From Hymenobacter fodinae (GTDB lineage Bacteria > Bacteroidota > Bacteroidia > Cytophagales > Hymenobacteraceae): a DNA stretch of 64,000 nucleotides. This document shows positions 44,402-53,422 of this stretch, one piece after another. Within the stretch, counting starts at the first letter, position 1; every line of letters starts with the position of its first letter. A program made the translations under genes and the position numbers. The stretch is from the NCBI RefSeq assembly GCF_004745825.1, contig NZ_SRLA01000003.1, forward strand, positions 434,001 through 498,000. The letters run 5' to 3'. The notes below the pieces were generated by a model, which worked only from the letters and a program-made list of their open reading frames with translations, was not told where the DNA came from and made no database searches.

Positions 44402-44477
44402 CCGCTGCTTATGCAACATTCTGCTTCTCCTATTTTCAAGCTCACCCCACCCTGAGGACTGGCCTAGAGTACCCCAT

Positions 44478-44519
44478 GCCGCCGCTTCGTGCCCGAAGCG
44501 TGCGGCTTTTCTTTTGCCT
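44478..44519 (+). terminator. Terminator-like hairpin in the SulP leader (possible attenuator)
   Basis: A GC-rich stem GCCGCTTCG/CGAAGCG(T)GCGGC with one bulged base is followed by TTTTCTTTT. It has every sign of an intrinsic terminator but lies upstream of the SulP start, not after a gene. Nothing convergent on the plus strand ends here, so it could act as an attenuator in the SulP leader. Confidence 0.6.
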
Positions 44520-44534
44520 TTACCTCAGCTTTTT

Positions 44535-46079
44535 ATGTCACAGGCGCTGTCCTATTTTTCTCAGTACACACACAACGTTAAAAACGAAATTCTAGCCGGC
44601 CTCACTACCGCCCTGGCCCTGGTGCCCGAGGTAGTAGCCTTTGCGCTGCTAGCCCACATTAGCCCGTTGGTGGGCATTGGCTCGGCCTTCATCATTTGCC
44701 TGGTCACGAGCATATTTGGCGGCCGACCGGGCATGATTTCCGGGGCGGCGGGCTCGGTGGCCGTAGTTATTGTGAGCCTAGTGGTGCAACACGGCGTAGA
44801 GTACCTATTTGCAGCCGTAGCCCTCATGGGCTTGATTCAGGTGGCCATTGGCCTGCTGCGACTGGGCAAGTTCATTCGGCTGGTGCCGCAGCCGGTGGTG
44901 TACGGCTTCGTAAATGGGCTGGCGCTCATCATTTTCATGGCCCAGCTAGAGCAGTTCAAAGTGCGCGACGCAGCGGGCCAGGAGCATTGGCTGGCGGGAG
45001 CTCCCCTCCTACTCATGCTAGGCCTGGTGGCGCTGACCATGGCCATCGTGTACTTTCTGCCCAAGCTTACCAAGGCCGTGCCTGCTTCCCTCACGGCCAT
45101 CATCGTGGTGTCGGCGCTGGTTATCTTGGGTGGCCTAGAAACCAAGTCGGTGGGCGATATTGCTTCTATTGCCGGTGGTCTGCCCACGTTTCATCTGCCG
45201 CAGGTGCCGCTGGAGTGGAATACCTTGGTCATCGTGTTTCCTTACGCGGTTATCATGGCACTGGTGGGCCTCACCGAGAGCCTGCTGACCCTGACCGTGG
45301 TGGATGAAATGACTGACACCCGCGGCCGGGGTAACCAGGACTGCGTAGCGCAGGGCCTCGCCAACATTACCTCGGGCTTCTTCGGGGGCATGGGCGGTTG
45401 CGCCATGATTGGGCAAACCATGGTCAATCTTGAGTCCAGGGGGCGCGGACGCCTTTCGGGCGTGGTGGCGGCCCTGGCGTTGGCGCTCTTTGTGGTGGCC
45501 GGCTCTTCCCTCATTGAGCGGCTGCCGCTGGCCGCGCTGGTGGGCGTGATGTTCATGGTGGTGATTGGCACGTTTGAGTGGGCCAGCCTGCGCATTCTGC
45601 GCCGCATGCCCCTCACCGATGTGCTCGTGATGGTGCTGGTCACGGCCGTAACGGCTATTTCGCAAAACCTGGCGTTGGCCGTGCTGCTGGGCGTGGTGGT
45701 ATCGGCGCTGGCATTTGCCTGGGAGAATGCCAAGCGCATCCGGGCCCGCAAGTACCTCGATGAGGCCGGCGTGAAGCACTATGAAATCTACGGGCCGCTG
45801 TTCTTCGGCTCGGTGCAAGCCTTCGGGGAAAAGTTCGATGTGCAGAATGACCCCAACGATGTGATTATTGATTTCAAGGAAAGCCGGGTGGCTGATATGT
45901 CGGCCATTGAGGCCCTAAGCAAGCTCACGGAGCGCTACCACCGCGCCGGCAAAACCCTGCACCTGCGTCACCTCAGCCCCGACTGCCGCCAGCTGCTGCG
46001 CAACGCCGGACCCATCATCGACGTGAATATTCAGGAGGATCCGCTTTACACGGTGGCCGGCGCCAACACCTACTATTAA
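44535..46079 (+). CDS. SulP family anion transporter
   Basis: A 514-residue SulP/SLC26-type permease of about 11-12 membrane helices. The early EILAGLTTALALVPEVVAFALLAHISPLVGI segment and GMISGAAGSVAVV are family hallmarks. A C-terminal STAS domain (about 410-505, with DVIIDFKESRVADMSAIEAL) is complete. The substrate may be sulfate, bicarbonate or another anion. I start at the ATG at 44535; the longer open frame running back to 43995 crosses the divergent deaminase gene and is not family-like. Downstream is a good terminator. Confidence 0.92.
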   Translation: MSQALSYFSQYTHNVKNEILAGLTTALALVPEVVAFALLAHISPLVGIGSAFIICLVTSIFGGRPGMISGAAGSVAVVIVSLVVQHGVEYLFAAVALMGLIQVAIGLLRLGKFIRLVPQPVVYGFVNGLALIIFMAQLEQFKVRDAAGQEHWLAGAPLLLMLGLVALTMAIVYFLPKLTKAVPASLTAIIVVSALVILGGLETKSVGDIASIAGGLPTFHLPQVPLEWNTLVIVFPYAVIMALVGLTESLLTLTVVDEMTDTRGRGNQDCVAQGLANITSGFFGGMGGCAMIGQTMVNLESRGRGRLSGVVAALALALFVVAGSSLIERLPLAALVGVMFMVVIGTFEWASLRILRRMPLTDVLVMVLVTAVTAISQNLALAVLLGVVVSALAFAWENAKRIRARKYLDEAGVKHYEIYGPLFFGSVQAFGEKFDVQNDPNDVIIDFKESRVADMSAIEALSKLTERYHRAGKTLHLRHLSPDCRQLLRNAGPIIDVNIQEDPLYTVAGANTYY

Positions 46080-46104
46080 TACTGGCCTAGGCCTAGTGAT
46101 CTAT

Positions 46105-46135
46105 AAAGCCCGGCCGACCAATGGCTGGGCTTTTT
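46105..46135 (+). terminator. Rho-independent terminator after SulP
   Basis: The stem AAAGCCC/GGGCTTT with inner GGCC/GGCT pairing is followed by TTTTTGTTT. It lies 25 bases past the SulP stop and could also serve the convergent methyltransferase gene. Confidence 0.88.
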
Positions 46136-46150
46136 GTTTGGCTGGGCGAT

Positions 46151-46726
46151 TTATGCTGGCTGGTTTTCAGCGGGTAGCGGCGCATAGACCAGCACGTAGG
46201 CAGGCGGCAGATTCAGAAGCACGTGCTCTTGCTGCACCAGCCTGAAAAACCGTTCAAACAGCTTGGTATTGAGCAGCGTGTACTGAAACAGAATCAGCCG
46301 GCCAGCGGGCTCCAATAGCTGCCGCGTGTGTTCCAGAATGCGCCAGCCCAACCGCAGCGGCAACGACGAAAACGGCAAGCCACACACCACATAATCGGCC
46401 CGCGACAGGCCTAGCTGCTGGAGGTATTGCTCCGTGTTTTCTGCCGAGCCGTGGATGATGTGCACGTTGGGCTGCCCGCGGTAGCGCTCCTCCAGAAGCT
46501 GGCTGAAGCTTTCATTGGTTTCAATGAGCACCAGCACCGTTTCGGAGTGGCGGCGTTGCAGTAGCACATCGGTAAACACACCGGTCCCGGGGCCATACTC
46601 CACAATGCAGCGGGCTTGCGTGAAATCAATGGGCGCCATAATTTGCTCGGTCAGCTCCGCGGAGCTTGGTACCAGAGAACCCACCATAGATGGGTTGCGA
46701 AAGAATTCTTCAACAAAGGAAGACAT
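46151..46726 (-). CDS. Class I SAM-dependent methyltransferase (phospholipid N-methyltransferase-like)
   Basis: A 191-residue enzyme. Motif I is IVEYGPGTGVF (about residues 41-51), followed by LVLIETNESF, HIIHGSAENT and DYVVCGLPFSSLP. This pattern is shared by the PmtA-type phosphatidylethanolamine methyltransferases and the KsgA/Dim1-like fold. The opening FVEEFFRNPSMVGSLVPSS is typical of the PmtA-like group. Phospholipid methylation is thus a reasonable guess, but not shown. Confidence 0.82.
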   Translation of the reverse strand: MSSFVEEFFRNPSMVGSLVPSSAELTEQIMAPIDFTQARCIVEYGPGTGVFTDVLLQRRHSETVLVLIETNESFSQLLEERYRGQPNVHIIHGSAENTEQYLQQLGLSRADYVVCGLPFSSLPLRLGWRILEHTRQLLEPAGRLILFQYTLLNTKLFERFFRLVQQEHVLLNLPPAYVLVYAPLPAENQPA

Positions 46727-46907
46727 ACAAAAAGCGCAGTAAGAATACGTAGGCCACCAAAAAACAGGTCTACCAGCGCTTGTACGGCTGTTTCCGGCCC
46801 CGGATGCTACTGTTCTGCTACTACTCCGCCAAGTGAAGTCTGACTCGGCGGTCAGCTACTCGATTTGTTTCCCTGAGAATTGAACAAGCATTACTCTACT
46901 TTCAGGC

Positions 46908-48263
46908 ATGCGAAAACCTCTACTGCTGCTGAAATCCATCCTGCCCTATTGCGCGAGCTTGTTTCTGCTGAGCGGCGCCCTTGGCGTACATGCTCAGACC
47001 ACATCAATAGCACCAGTTCGGGCCGTGAAATGTGGCCGCTTGCTGGACGTCCGCGCTGGCCGTGTCATTCCGAACGGCGTAGTGCTGGTGCAGGGGACCA
47101 AGATTTTGCAGTCTGGCGCCAACGTGACGATTCCGGCCGGGGCCGAGGTCCTCGATCTGGGCAATGCGCTTGTGCTGCCGGGCCTGATTGACGCCCACAC
47201 CCACCTGCTCCAGAACTACCAACCCGAGCTTGGCGGCGACGATAACAATATGCTGGTTACTGTGGCCACGATGAGCACCGCGCACCGGGCCCTACTCGGC
47301 GCAGCCATGGGACGCGAGGACCTGGAAGCGGGCATCACTACCGTGCGCGACCTGGGCAACAGCGGCCATAATGGCGACGTGGCCCTGCGCGATGCTATCA
47401 ATAAAGGCCAGGTGGTGGGTCCGCGCATTGTGGCTTCCACCCGCGCCTTATCGGCGGCCGGCGGACAGTTTGGGCAGCTGACACCCGAAGCGCAAGCCCT
47501 GGTGGCGCAAGAGTACGTGACTGTGAGCGGCGTGGAGGAAGCCCGCCGGGCCGTGCGCCAGGCTCTCTACGACGGGGCCGACTGCATCAAGGTCATTGTT
47601 AATACTGACCCGCGGGTTCTCTCGCTCGACGAGCTGAAGGTTATCGTGGAGGAAGCCCATCGCGTGGGCAAACCGGTGGCGGCCCACGCCATCGGCGACG
47701 AAGCTACTCGCATAGCCGCTCAGGCCGGAGTCAACTCCATTGAGCACGCCTACACTATTCCCGATGATGTGCTGAAGATGATGAAGGCTAAGAATATATT
47801 TCTGGTCCCAACCGATTACCCGGCTGAATTCTACCTCGCGGCATTCCAGGCCCCGGCCAGCGCCACGCCCGAACAACGCCAGGGCTATGAGAGGGGCGCA
47901 CGGGCGTTTGCCGCCAGCAATAACCAGCGCTTAGCCCGGGCCGTGAAAGCGGGCGTGCGCATTGCGGCTGGCTCCGACGAGTACTACCAACTGCCCGGCA
48001 AAACTCGTGGCCAAGCCAGCTTGCAGATGTTTCGCGCCTATGCTGCCGCCGGAATGAAGCCGATAGATATTATTCGGGCGGCCACCCTCAATGGGGCTGA
48101 GCTGCTGGGCCTGAAAGACAAGATCGGCGCCCTGGAACCTGGCCTAGCTGCTGACCTCATTGCCGTAGATGGCGACCCACTGACCGACATTACCGCCCTG
48201 GAAAAGGTCCGCTTCGTGATGAAAGGTGGTCAAGTCATCAAGCAAGAACCCGCCGCGAAGTAA
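46908..48263 (+). CDS. Secreted amidohydrolase (imidazolonepropionase-like)
   Basis: A 451-residue amidohydrolase with an N-terminal signal peptide (to about residue 29). The TIM-barrel metal site shows DAHTHLLQ (HxH, about residues 94-100), GKPVAAHAIGD, SIEHAYTI and AAGSDEYY for the later His and Asp ligands. A C-terminal composite-sandwich strand LIAVDGDPLTDIT is also typical. Relatives include Xaa-Pro dipeptidases and imidazolonepropionase-like enzymes active on peptides or amides in the periplasm. It ends at a shared terminator with the UvrA-like gene. Confidence 0.88.
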   Translation: MRKPLLLLKSILPYCASLFLLSGALGVHAQTTSIAPVRAVKCGRLLDVRAGRVIPNGVVLVQGTKILQSGANVTIPAGAEVLDLGNALVLPGLIDAHTHLLQNYQPELGGDDNNMLVTVATMSTAHRALLGAAMGREDLEAGITTVRDLGNSGHNGDVALRDAINKGQVVGPRIVASTRALSAAGGQFGQLTPEAQALVAQEYVTVSGVEEARRAVRQALYDGADCIKVIVNTDPRVLSLDELKVIVEEAHRVGKPVAAHAIGDEATRIAAQAGVNSIEHAYTIPDDVLKMMKAKNIFLVPTDYPAEFYLAAFQAPASATPEQRQGYERGARAFAASNNQRLARAVKAGVRIAAGSDEYYQLPGKTRGQASLQMFRAYAAAGMKPIDIIRAATLNGAELLGLKDKIGALEPGLAADLIAVDGDPLTDITALEKVRFVMKGGQVIKQEPAAK

Positions 48264-48310
48264 GCCCCACAATACGTATCCTTTAGCAGATTATTCAAGA
48301 TTATTCTGAC

Positions 48311-48359
48311 AGTGCCCATCAAACTCCCCTCACTTTAAAAGAGGAGCTAGATGGGCACT
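48311..48359. terminator. Bidirectional terminator between convergent genes
   Basis: AGTGCCCATC/GATGGGCACT, a ten-base stem with inner CTCC/GGAG pairing, lies between the amidohydrolase stop (48263) and the UvrA-like stop (48385). Confidence 0.78.
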
Positions 48360-48384
48360 GATCATTTATCCATCAGCCGTTGCC

Positions 48385-50928
48385 CTACTTCATGAAGCGG
48401 GCTAAGTAGGGAGCAGTGCGGCTTTCCTTAGCCTTAATGATTTGCGCGGGCGTGCCAGCTGCCACCACCCGGCCGCCCTCGTCGCCGGCTCCGGGGCCGA
48501 TGTCCATCACCCAGTCGCTATTGGCTACTACGCGCATATCGTGCTCTACTACAATGACGGTGTTGCCGGCTTCGACCAGGCCATCGAGCTGCACCAGTAG
48601 CTTTTCTACGTCGGAGGGGTGTAGGCCAGTGGTGGGCTCATCGAGCACGTAGAGGGAGTTGCCGCGCTGGGCCCGCTGGAGCTCGGTGGCGAGCTTGATG
48701 CGCTGAGCTTCGCCGCCGGAAAGCTCGGTGGCGGGCTGGCCAAGGCGCAGGTAGCCGAGGCCGACTTCGCGCAGCACCGTGAGGGCGCGCTGCACGGTGG
48801 GCTCTTCATCGAAGAACTCCCAGGCGGCATCTACGGTCAAGCCGAGTACTTCCGCAATGTTCTTGTCGCGGTAGGTTATTTCCAGGGTTTTGGCGTTATA
48901 GCGGGCGCCGTGGCATACGGGGCAGGGCGCGTATACACTGGGCAGAAATAGCAGCTCCACCATCACGAAGCCCTCGCCCTGGCAGTTTTCGCAGCGCCCT
49001 TTGGCCACGTTGAAGGAGAATCGGCCGGCATCGTAGCGGCGCTTGCGGGCGGCGGGTGTGGCCGCAAACAACTTGCGCACGTGGTCGAAGAGGCCGGTGT
49101 AGGTGGCCATGTTGGAGCGCGGGGTGCGGCCAATTGGTTTCTGATCGACGCGTACCAGCCGCTTGATGTACTCTAGGCCACTCACAATCTGCCCGCCCAA
49201 CTCCAGCGGCGCCGACTGCTCCAGCGGGTCGCCCTCCTCCTGCTCGGCGGTTACCTCCTGGCCTAGGTGCTCCGCTACCAGCTCCACCAATACCTGGCTC
49301 ACCAAGCTCGACTTACCCGAGCCCGATACGCCCGTTACGGTGGTAAACACGCCCAGCGGAAACTCTACATCTAGTTGCTGCAGGTTGTTGCGCGTGACGC
49401 CCTGCAGGCGCAGCCAGCCGCTGGGCTTGCGCGGAGTGCGGGCATCTCGCTCCTCACCCTCCTGCCCAAACAGGAAGCGGCGCGTTTGGGAGGCCGGCAC
49501 CTCGGCTAGGCCACTCGGCGGCCCGCTGTACAGAATTTTACCGCCTTGTTCCCCGGCCGCCGGGCCCACATCTACCAGCCAATCGGCCTGCCGAATCACG
49601 TCGAGGTTGTGCTCTACCACGAACAGGGAATTACCGGCCTGCTTCAGGCTAGCCAGCGCCGACAGCAAGGCTTCCGTATCAGAAGGGTGCAGGCCAGCGG
49701 AGGGCTCATCAAGCACATACACCACCCCGAACAGATTGGAGTACAACTGCGTAGCCAGCCGCAGCCGCTGCAACTCCCCCGGCGACAACGTAGGCGTGCT
49801 GCGCTCCAACGATAAGTAGCCTAATCCTAGATCGAGCAACACCGACAGACGGGCGCACAAGTCGGCGGCAATGCGCTGGGCTACAATGGCCTGCTCGGGG
49901 CGCTCGGCGTCATGCTTTTTGCGGCCCGTGGTAGTGCTGTCGGCATAGGGTTTCAGCAGGGCAGCCACCCGTTTTAGCGGCAGGCCCGACAGGTCGGCAA
50001 TGTCGAGGCCGGCAAACTTCACGGCCAGCGACTCGGGGCGGAGGCGCTTGCCGTGGCAGGTGGGGCACTCGGTGCTGAGCATGTACTGCAGGGCCCGCTT
50101 TTTCATGAGGGGGCTCTGGGTATTAGCGAAGGTGTGCAGCACGTGGCGCTTGGCGCTGGTGAAGGTACCCATGTAATTCGGCGGCTCCTTGCGCTTGAGG
50201 GCGCGCTGAGTTTCCTCGGGCGAGTAGCCAGGGTACACAGGCACCACGGGCTGGTCTTCGGTGAACAGAATCCAGTCGCGGTCTTTCTGGGGCAGGTCGC
50301 GCCACGGAATGTCCACGTTGTAGCCCATGGTCACGAGGATGTCGCGCTGATTTTGGCCGCCCCAGGCTTGGGGCCAGGCCGCAATGGCCCGCTCCCGGAT
50401 GGTCAGGGAAGGATCGGGCACCATGCTTTGCTCGGTTACCTCGTAGATGCGACCCAAGCCGTGGCAGGTGGGGCACGCTCCTTCGGGCGTATTGGGCGAA
50501 AACCCCTCGGCGTACACAATGGACTGGCCTACGGGGTAGTCGCCGGCCCGGGAGTAGAGCATGCGCACCAAGTTGGAAAGCGTGGTGACCGAGCCCACCG
50601 AGGAGCGCGTGGTGGGCGTACCGCGCTGTTGTTGCAGGGCCACGGCGGGCGGCAGCCCCTCAATAGAATCTACCTCGGGCACGGCCATCTGGTGAAACAA
50701 CCGCCGCGCGTACGGCGACACCGACTCCAGATAGCGACGCTGGGCCTCGGCGTAGAGGGTGCCAAAGGCCAGCGAAGATTTGCCCGAGCCCGACACGCCA
50801 GTAAATACCACCAGCGCATCGCGCGGAATATCTACCTCCACATTTTTGAGGTTATGCTCACGGGCCCCGCGCACATGCACGAAGCCGGTAAAATCAGTAG
50901 AGAAGGTGGGGGCAGATGGGTTTGTCAT
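48385..50928 (-). CDS. uvrA: UvrA2-type excinuclease ATPase lacking UvrB-binding domain
   Basis: An 847-residue UvrA homologue with two ABC cassettes and Cys-rich zinc modules. The first P-loop is FTGVSGSGKSSLA near residue 38; the second cassette's is VTGVSGSGKSSLV. Signatures are LSPGELQRLRLA and LSGGEAQRIKLA. Zinc motifs are CPTCHG (twice) and CENCQG with CPVCHG. The stretch between RMLYSRAGDYP and the EGACPTCHG zinc motif is too short to hold the ~100-residue UvrB-binding domain of canonical UvrA, so this is a class II (UvrA2/DrrC-like) protein, often linked to drug tolerance rather than normal nucleotide excision repair. Confidence 0.9.
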   Translation of the reverse strand: MTNPSAPTFSTDFTGFVHVRGAREHNLKNVEVDIPRDALVVFTGVSGSGKSSLAFGTLYAEAQRRYLESVSPYARRLFHQMAVPEVDSIEGLPPAVALQQQRGTPTTRSSVGSVTTLSNLVRMLYSRAGDYPVGQSIVYAEGFSPNTPEGACPTCHGLGRIYEVTEQSMVPDPSLTIRERAIAAWPQAWGGQNQRDILVTMGYNVDIPWRDLPQKDRDWILFTEDQPVVPVYPGYSPEETQRALKRKEPPNYMGTFTSAKRHVLHTFANTQSPLMKKRALQYMLSTECPTCHGKRLRPESLAVKFAGLDIADLSGLPLKRVAALLKPYADSTTTGRKKHDAERPEQAIVAQRIAADLCARLSVLLDLGLGYLSLERSTPTLSPGELQRLRLATQLYSNLFGVVYVLDEPSAGLHPSDTEALLSALASLKQAGNSLFVVEHNLDVIRQADWLVDVGPAAGEQGGKILYSGPPSGLAEVPASQTRRFLFGQEGEERDARTPRKPSGWLRLQGVTRNNLQQLDVEFPLGVFTTVTGVSGSGKSSLVSQVLVELVAEHLGQEVTAEQEEGDPLEQSAPLELGGQIVSGLEYIKRLVRVDQKPIGRTPRSNMATYTGLFDHVRKLFAATPAARKRRYDAGRFSFNVAKGRCENCQGEGFVMVELLFLPSVYAPCPVCHGARYNAKTLEITYRDKNIAEVLGLTVDAAWEFFDEEPTVQRALTVLREVGLGYLRLGQPATELSGGEAQRIKLATELQRAQRGNSLYVLDEPTTGLHPSDVEKLLVQLDGLVEAGNTVIVVEHDMRVVANSDWVMDIGPGAGDEGGRVVAAGTPAQIIKAKESRTAPYLARFMK

Positions 50929-51200
50929 GGAGGGAGAGTGAGCAAGGAAGGAGGAAACAAAGCAGGTACTACTTCCATACGTATCCGGCGCGGCTATATC
51001 CGAAACTCACCCCGGAAAACCCGTCGCAATGCCGCTGCAACAAGGCCAGTTTGCCTCGTTTTAGCCAGCTGTAGCTTACCAGCATTTACGTGGTTGTGCG
51101 GAGGAGAATGCGTATTAATTCAGAAGTATCAGGGACGGAAAAACGTATAACCACACTGAATTAGAGCCTCTTTCTTTCCACCCAAGTGCCCTCCCCTCCC

Positions 51201-52490
51201 ATGTCTGACGCCACCCTCTCCAGTCCCTCGCCCTCCGCCCACCAGGCCTTTCCTTCCTCTTTCGATGTAGCTCGTATTCGGGAAGATTTTCCGGCGCTTC
51301 ATCAGCAGGTAAACGGTCAGCCCCTCATTTACCTAGACACCGCCGCCTCCTGCCACAAGCCCCGCGTGCTGGTGGAGCGCCTGCAGCAACTGTACCTGGA
51401 GCAATACGCCAAGCCCCAGGAAAACCACCCCATGAGCGTAGCCATTACCGAGCAGCTGGAAAACACCCGTCAGCAGGTAGCCGACTTAATTAACTGCTCG
51501 AAGGAGGAAGTAGTATTTGTGCGCGGCTGCACCGAAGGCATCAACCTGATTGCTACGTGCTTCGAGCGCGCCATCCTGCAGCCCGGCGACGAGGTGATTA
51601 TCACGATGATGGCGCACCACTCCAACTACCTGCCCTGGGAAATGGCCTGTAACCAAACCAAGGCCAACCTAAAGGTGCTGCCCATTACGCCTAGCGGTGA
51701 GATAGACCTCAACCAATTGCAGGACGCCATTACCGATAAAACCCGCCTGATAGCCATTGAGCATTCTTCGCACGTGCTGGGCACTATAAACCCCGTCAAG
51801 CAAATCGTACAGATGGCCCATCAGCGCGATGTTCCCGTGCTAGTAGATGGGGCCCAGGCGGCCCCGCACATGCCCGTAGATATGCAGAAACTCGGCTGCG
51901 ACTTCTACACCTTTTCAGCGCACAAAATGGGCGGCCCCAGCGGCGTGGGCGTGCTGTATGGCCGCAAGCAGTGGCTTGACAAGCTCCCGCCCTACCAGTT
52001 GGGCGAAGAAATGGTAGACAAGGTGAGCATTACCCGCCTGCACTCTACCCGCGAATCGTCTTTTAAACCGGCACCGCAGCGGTTTGAAGGCGGCACCCAG
52101 GCTTTCGTAGAGATTATTGCCTTCGGTACTGTAATAGACTATTTGCGGGGAATCGGCCGGCAAGAATCCGCCGACTACGAGCAAGCCCTGCTGGAGTACG
52201 CGCTGGGCAAAATGGAGGCCCGCGACCGAGTGCAGATCATTGGGAGTGCCCCGGAGAAGGAGCCGCTGGTTTCGTTTACGCTTGATGGCATTGAGGCGAA
52301 GAAAGCCGAAAGTTGGTTTAACGAAAACACCGGTATTGCCCTCCGGGCCGGAGAGCTCAGCGCCCAGCCCCTCATGAAGTCGCTAGGCCTAGAAGGTGTG
52401 CTGCGCATTTCGCTGGGCTTCTTCAACACCCCTCAGGAGATTGACCAGTTTATGGCGGCCCTGGACAAGTGCATCCGCGCCAAGGGCTAA
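51201..52490 (+). CDS. SufS-like class V aminotransferase-fold enzyme, catalytic Cys replaced by Ser
   Basis: A 429-residue PLP enzyme that aligns by eye with SufS/CsdA cysteine desulfurases. It shows LIYLDTAASCHKP, the PLP-stacking His in MAHHSNYLPWE, VDGAQAAPHMPVDMQ, and the Schiff-base Lys242 in SAHKMGG. SufS has RxGHHCAQP with an essential Cys; here the segment reads RAGELSAQP with Ser387 at that position. The Cys persulfide chemistry therefore cannot occur as usual. It is not in a suf operon. It may be a desulfurase-derived enzyme with another substrate (for example a cysteine sulfinate or selenocysteine lyase-like reaction), but this is inference. Confidence 0.88.
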   Translation: MSDATLSSPSPSAHQAFPSSFDVARIREDFPALHQQVNGQPLIYLDTAASCHKPRVLVERLQQLYLEQYAKPQENHPMSVAITEQLENTRQQVADLINCSKEEVVFVRGCTEGINLIATCFERAILQPGDEVIITMMAHHSNYLPWEMACNQTKANLKVLPITPSGEIDLNQLQDAITDKTRLIAIEHSSHVLGTINPVKQIVQMAHQRDVPVLVDGAQAAPHMPVDMQKLGCDFYTFSAHKMGGPSGVGVLYGRKQWLDKLPPYQLGEEMVDKVSITRLHSTRESSFKPAPQRFEGGTQAFVEIIAFGTVIDYLRGIGRQESADYEQALLEYALGKMEARDRVQIIGSAPEKEPLVSFTLDGIEAKKAESWFNENTGIALRAGELSAQPLMKSLGLEGVLRISLGFFNTPQEIDQFMAALDKCIRAKG

Positions 52491-52492
52491 TG

Positions 52493-52948
52493 CTAATCTG
52501 TGGCCTGATCAAGCCGCGTGAGGGCCTCTGAGTTGATGCAATAGCGTAGGCCACTCGGCTCGGGGCCGTCGGGGAAGACGTGGCCTAGGTGGCTGCCGCA
52601 CACGTTACACAGGGCTTCCATGCGCTGCATATGGTGACTCTCGTCGAAGCCGTAGCGAATGGCGTTTTTAGTGAGGGGCTGCGTGAAGCTAGGCCACCCC
52701 GAAATGGCGTGGTACTTAGTAGTAGAATCGAAAAGTAGGCTGCCGCAACCTACGCAGGCGTACACACCGGGCTCGTAAGAGCGGCAGTAGGCGTTGCGGT
52801 AAGGCGGCTCGGTGCCCTTTTGGCGCATGATGGCAAACTGAGCGGGCGTGAGCTGGGTAGCCCATTCGGCTTCCGACTGCTCTAGCCGCCGCGGGGGCTC
52901 GGGGTTACTATATTTGGCAAACTTGAGGATATCAGCCCAGCGTAGCAT
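52493..52948 (-). CDS. msrB: Peptide-methionine (R)-S-oxide reductase
   Basis: A 151-residue MsrB that reduces the R form of methionine sulfoxide in proteins, using thioredoxin as electron donor. Two zinc-binding CxxC pairs (CVGC and CNVC), the YHAISGWPSF segment, GHVFPDG and the catalytic Cys in LRYCINSEAL are all present. The gene is convergent with the SufS-like gene, with only two bases between the stops. No signal peptide is apparent, so it is probably cytoplasmic. Confidence 0.94.
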   Translation of the reverse strand: MLRWADILKFAKYSNPEPPRRLEQSEAEWATQLTPAQFAIMRQKGTEPPYRNAYCRSYEPGVYACVGCGSLLFDSTTKYHAISGWPSFTQPLTKNAIRYGFDESHHMQRMEALCNVCGSHLGHVFPDGPEPSGLRYCINSEALTRLDQATD

Positions 52949-53014
52949 ACGGTTGGTAGGAATCTAGTACCTTTTAGAGCAAACGTAACACTCCTGCTCA
53001 CCCTTCAGTTTTGC

Positions 53015-53407
53015 ATGGAGCACCTCTTCGATACCCCGCCTCTCACCATTTCCTACGACCCAACTCACGACTGGCTGTACGTGGAATGGAAAGGCGTGCA
53101 CAATGCTGATTCCGCCAAAACGGGTGGGGAACGGATACTATCGTACCTGGATGCGCGCCCCTGCCACAAAATGCTCAATGATAACAGCCAGGTCACCAGT
53201 GACTGGGAAGAGGGGGCCCGCTGGGTAGGAGGCCACTATTACACCATGCTGGCAGAACGCGGCATCCGGTACGTAGCCTGGGTGTGCCCGCCGCATTGGT
53301 CGGCGCGCAGATCTATGGAAACGGCCATGCAGTTCGTGACGAAGCCCATCGTCATCCTATTCGATGATTTGGCCTCAGCCTACGCCTGGTTGCTGCGCCA
53401 GGCCTAA
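53015..53407 (+). CDS. Hypothetical STAS/SpoIIAA-like protein
   Basis: A 130-residue protein with an alternating strand/helix pattern: LTISYDPTHDWLYVEWKG, HKMLNDNSQV and GIRYVAWVCPPHW and PIVILFDDLASAYAWL. This resembles the STAS/SpoIIAA-like or CRAL-TRIO-like small domain proteins frequent in Hymenobacter and relatives. No catalytic residues can be pointed to. It stands alone between msrB (divergent) and the LRR-kinase gene (convergent). Confidence 0.6.
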   Translation: MEHLFDTPPLTISYDPTHDWLYVEWKGVHNADSAKTGGERILSYLDARPCHKMLNDNSQVTSDWEEGARWVGGHYYTMLAERGIRYVAWVCPPHWSARRSMETAMQFVTKPIVILFDDLASAYAWLLRQA

Positions 53408-53422
53408 TCAGAGGCCGGCATT

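Noticed and set aside
43995..44534. N-terminal extension of the SulP transporter
   Set aside because: It crosses the divergent deaminase gene antisense; SulP homology begins at the ATG at 44535.
44394..44534. A named riboswitch class in the SulP leader
   Set aside because: I compared the leader by memory with common metabolite-sensing motifs and found no convincing match; only the terminator-like hairpin is supported.
51201..52490. Annotation as ordinary cysteine desulfurase SufS
   Set aside because: The essential Cys is replaced by Ser387 and the flanking HH by EL, so the normal persulfide chemistry is not supported.
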